A stretch of DNA of 64,000 nt, taken from Anisakis pegreffii. Taxonomy: Eukaryota; Nematoda; Chromadorea; Rhabditida; Anisakidae. How positions within the stretch are numbered: the stretch's first letter is position 1; each line of letters opens with the position of its first letter. The stretch spans positions 62,001 through 126,000 of the forward strand of contig JAPYMA010000912.1 in NCBI GenBank assembly GCA_035041965.1. Direction: 5' to 3'. Made by a program: the position numbers and the translations under genes. The notes under the pieces are model-generated. The model was not told the origin of the DNA. It was given only the letters and a program-made list of their open reading frames with translations, and searched no databases. Of this stretch, positions 62,758-64,000 are shown piece after piece.

Positions 62758-64000
62758 CTAATAGTTTTGAATTTGCTAATTATTTCAATGGGTTGCCATT
62801 GGTAGCGAGTTCAACTTTGCCTTATCGTTAGATTGCTTGGTAATTCGATAAAATCAACTCTTTCGTGACGTCTAAAGGATTAGTTTTTTTTTAAATTTTG
62901 GGCATCAGAATTTTTTCCTTTCATTATCCTGAATAAGGGTAATTAGCTCTTTCGCTCTTGAAAATTCATGGCATCCTCATTTTGTTCTACAAATAGACTA
63001 AATGAATTTCGTCCCCAAATGCCTGCATTAATGATCAGTATTCGACACACGGGTTTATCTCTCAAAGATATTAGTCTTGAGTTATAAACAAAACTAATAA
63101 TGATGCATATCCGAGAGCGTTCCGAAGCTTTTTCGAGAATACGACGTTGCAATCGCACTAATTAGAATTCACATATTGGATTTATATATTCCAATTCTAA
63201 TTAGAATTCATATTGGATTTATTTATTCATATTGCACGAATTCATCCTGCATCTAGATCCAGCAATATGCACATTTACACAGAAAATATGTGCTCTCTTC
63301 AAAAGAGGGCAAAAAAAACCGCTCTTCGAGGTTCTTCCTACGAATATTTTTGATCAGGTGACAGGTTTATATGCTTGAATTGATCCGTTTGATTGATTGA
63401 GACAACTGGCATTGTTTTCGTATAATGCAGGAAACATTTTGATCATGCTTTGTGAAAATAACACCGACAGCTGCCATATTACCGATGCTGTTGACTTAAG
63501 AGTGCATTAGTCATTCATTCAGATGATATGGAGTGAGTCAAGACTGTCAAACACCTTTCATAAAGTCAAGAGAGTTGAACGATCAGTTGCCTTCGATCAT
63601 GCCCATCAAATCGACTGAACCATTGTCAAGGATCATTCAAAATCGATCAGAAAGAAATCCGGATTGATTACATAACCCCGTTACATTCTCAGCTGCATGG
63701 ATGTTTTTTGTTCATTTTATGCACTCTCTATGTAGACATATGTGACGGAAGGTATTGAGCAAATAACATGTGAAAAGTATGCGTTTTCCTGCTAACTGTT
63801 AACAACAAAACTGCATTCGAAGGAAATTACTTAAGCCGAAACTTTGCAGAGAACGAGAACAATTTTCATTGTTTAAGTGCACTGAAGTTGATATAACATA
63901 GAATGAAGTATATTTGAGTGCAATGCTGATGTGAAGCCTTAGCAAGGTGACAGACAATGCAATGCGAAGACATTCACGCTGACATTAAGTTGCAGTTTGA
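62758..64000. other. Right flank, no gene recognised
   Basis: This may hold the first exon or promoter of the globin gene. A short repeat of the sequence around TTCTAATTAGAATTCATATTGG occurs near 63163-63220. Nothing else is supportable. Confidence 0.4.

Overview
The window looks like nematode genomic DNA: AT-rich, with short coding exons split by many introns that end in TTTCAG-type acceptors, compact single-pass VWA membrane proteins, a tau-tubulin-kinase-like gene, and small non-autonomous transposons. The species cannot be fixed from the sequence. I rebuilt the genes by hand from splice sites, reading phase and protein family. Every convincing gene lies on the minus strand, so genes run from right to left.

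From the right edge: a globin (59516-62432, plus a tentative upstream exon to 62757); a 13-exon long-chain acyl-CoA synthetase (53197-57574) with an AATAAA signal just past its stop; a secreted/type I membrane protein with one VWA domain (50154-52565); a second VWA gene (46212-49144), separated from the first by about 1 kb that is mostly a hAT-like MITE; and a single-pass membrane protein of unknown family whose 5' end is not resolved (36999-39098). Further left are a complete seven-exon 3-beta-hydroxysteroid dehydrogenase family gene (27367-31935) and a 17-exon tau-tubulin-kinase-like gene (855-9888). The phases of adjacent exons agree at every junction I list.

The intervals 9889-27366, 31936-36998 and 39099-46211 hold no gene I can support. 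They contain two more copies of the hAT-like MITE (10495-11279 and 24660-25310), a tRNA-Leu-like SINE or pseudogene near 34031, microsatellites and hairpins. A 227-bp foldback element flanked by an exact 9-bp repeat sits in an intron of the kinase gene.

The genes do not form one pathway. Two act on lipids (acyl-CoA synthetase, steroid dehydrogenase), one binds heme, one is a CK1-superfamily kinase, and two or three are VWA or membrane proteins. The most notable points are the substituted heme pocket of the globin (Tyr at CD1, Val at E7), the loss of the catalytic Ser in the steroid dehydrogenase homologue, and the MIDAS divergence between the two tandem VWA genes.
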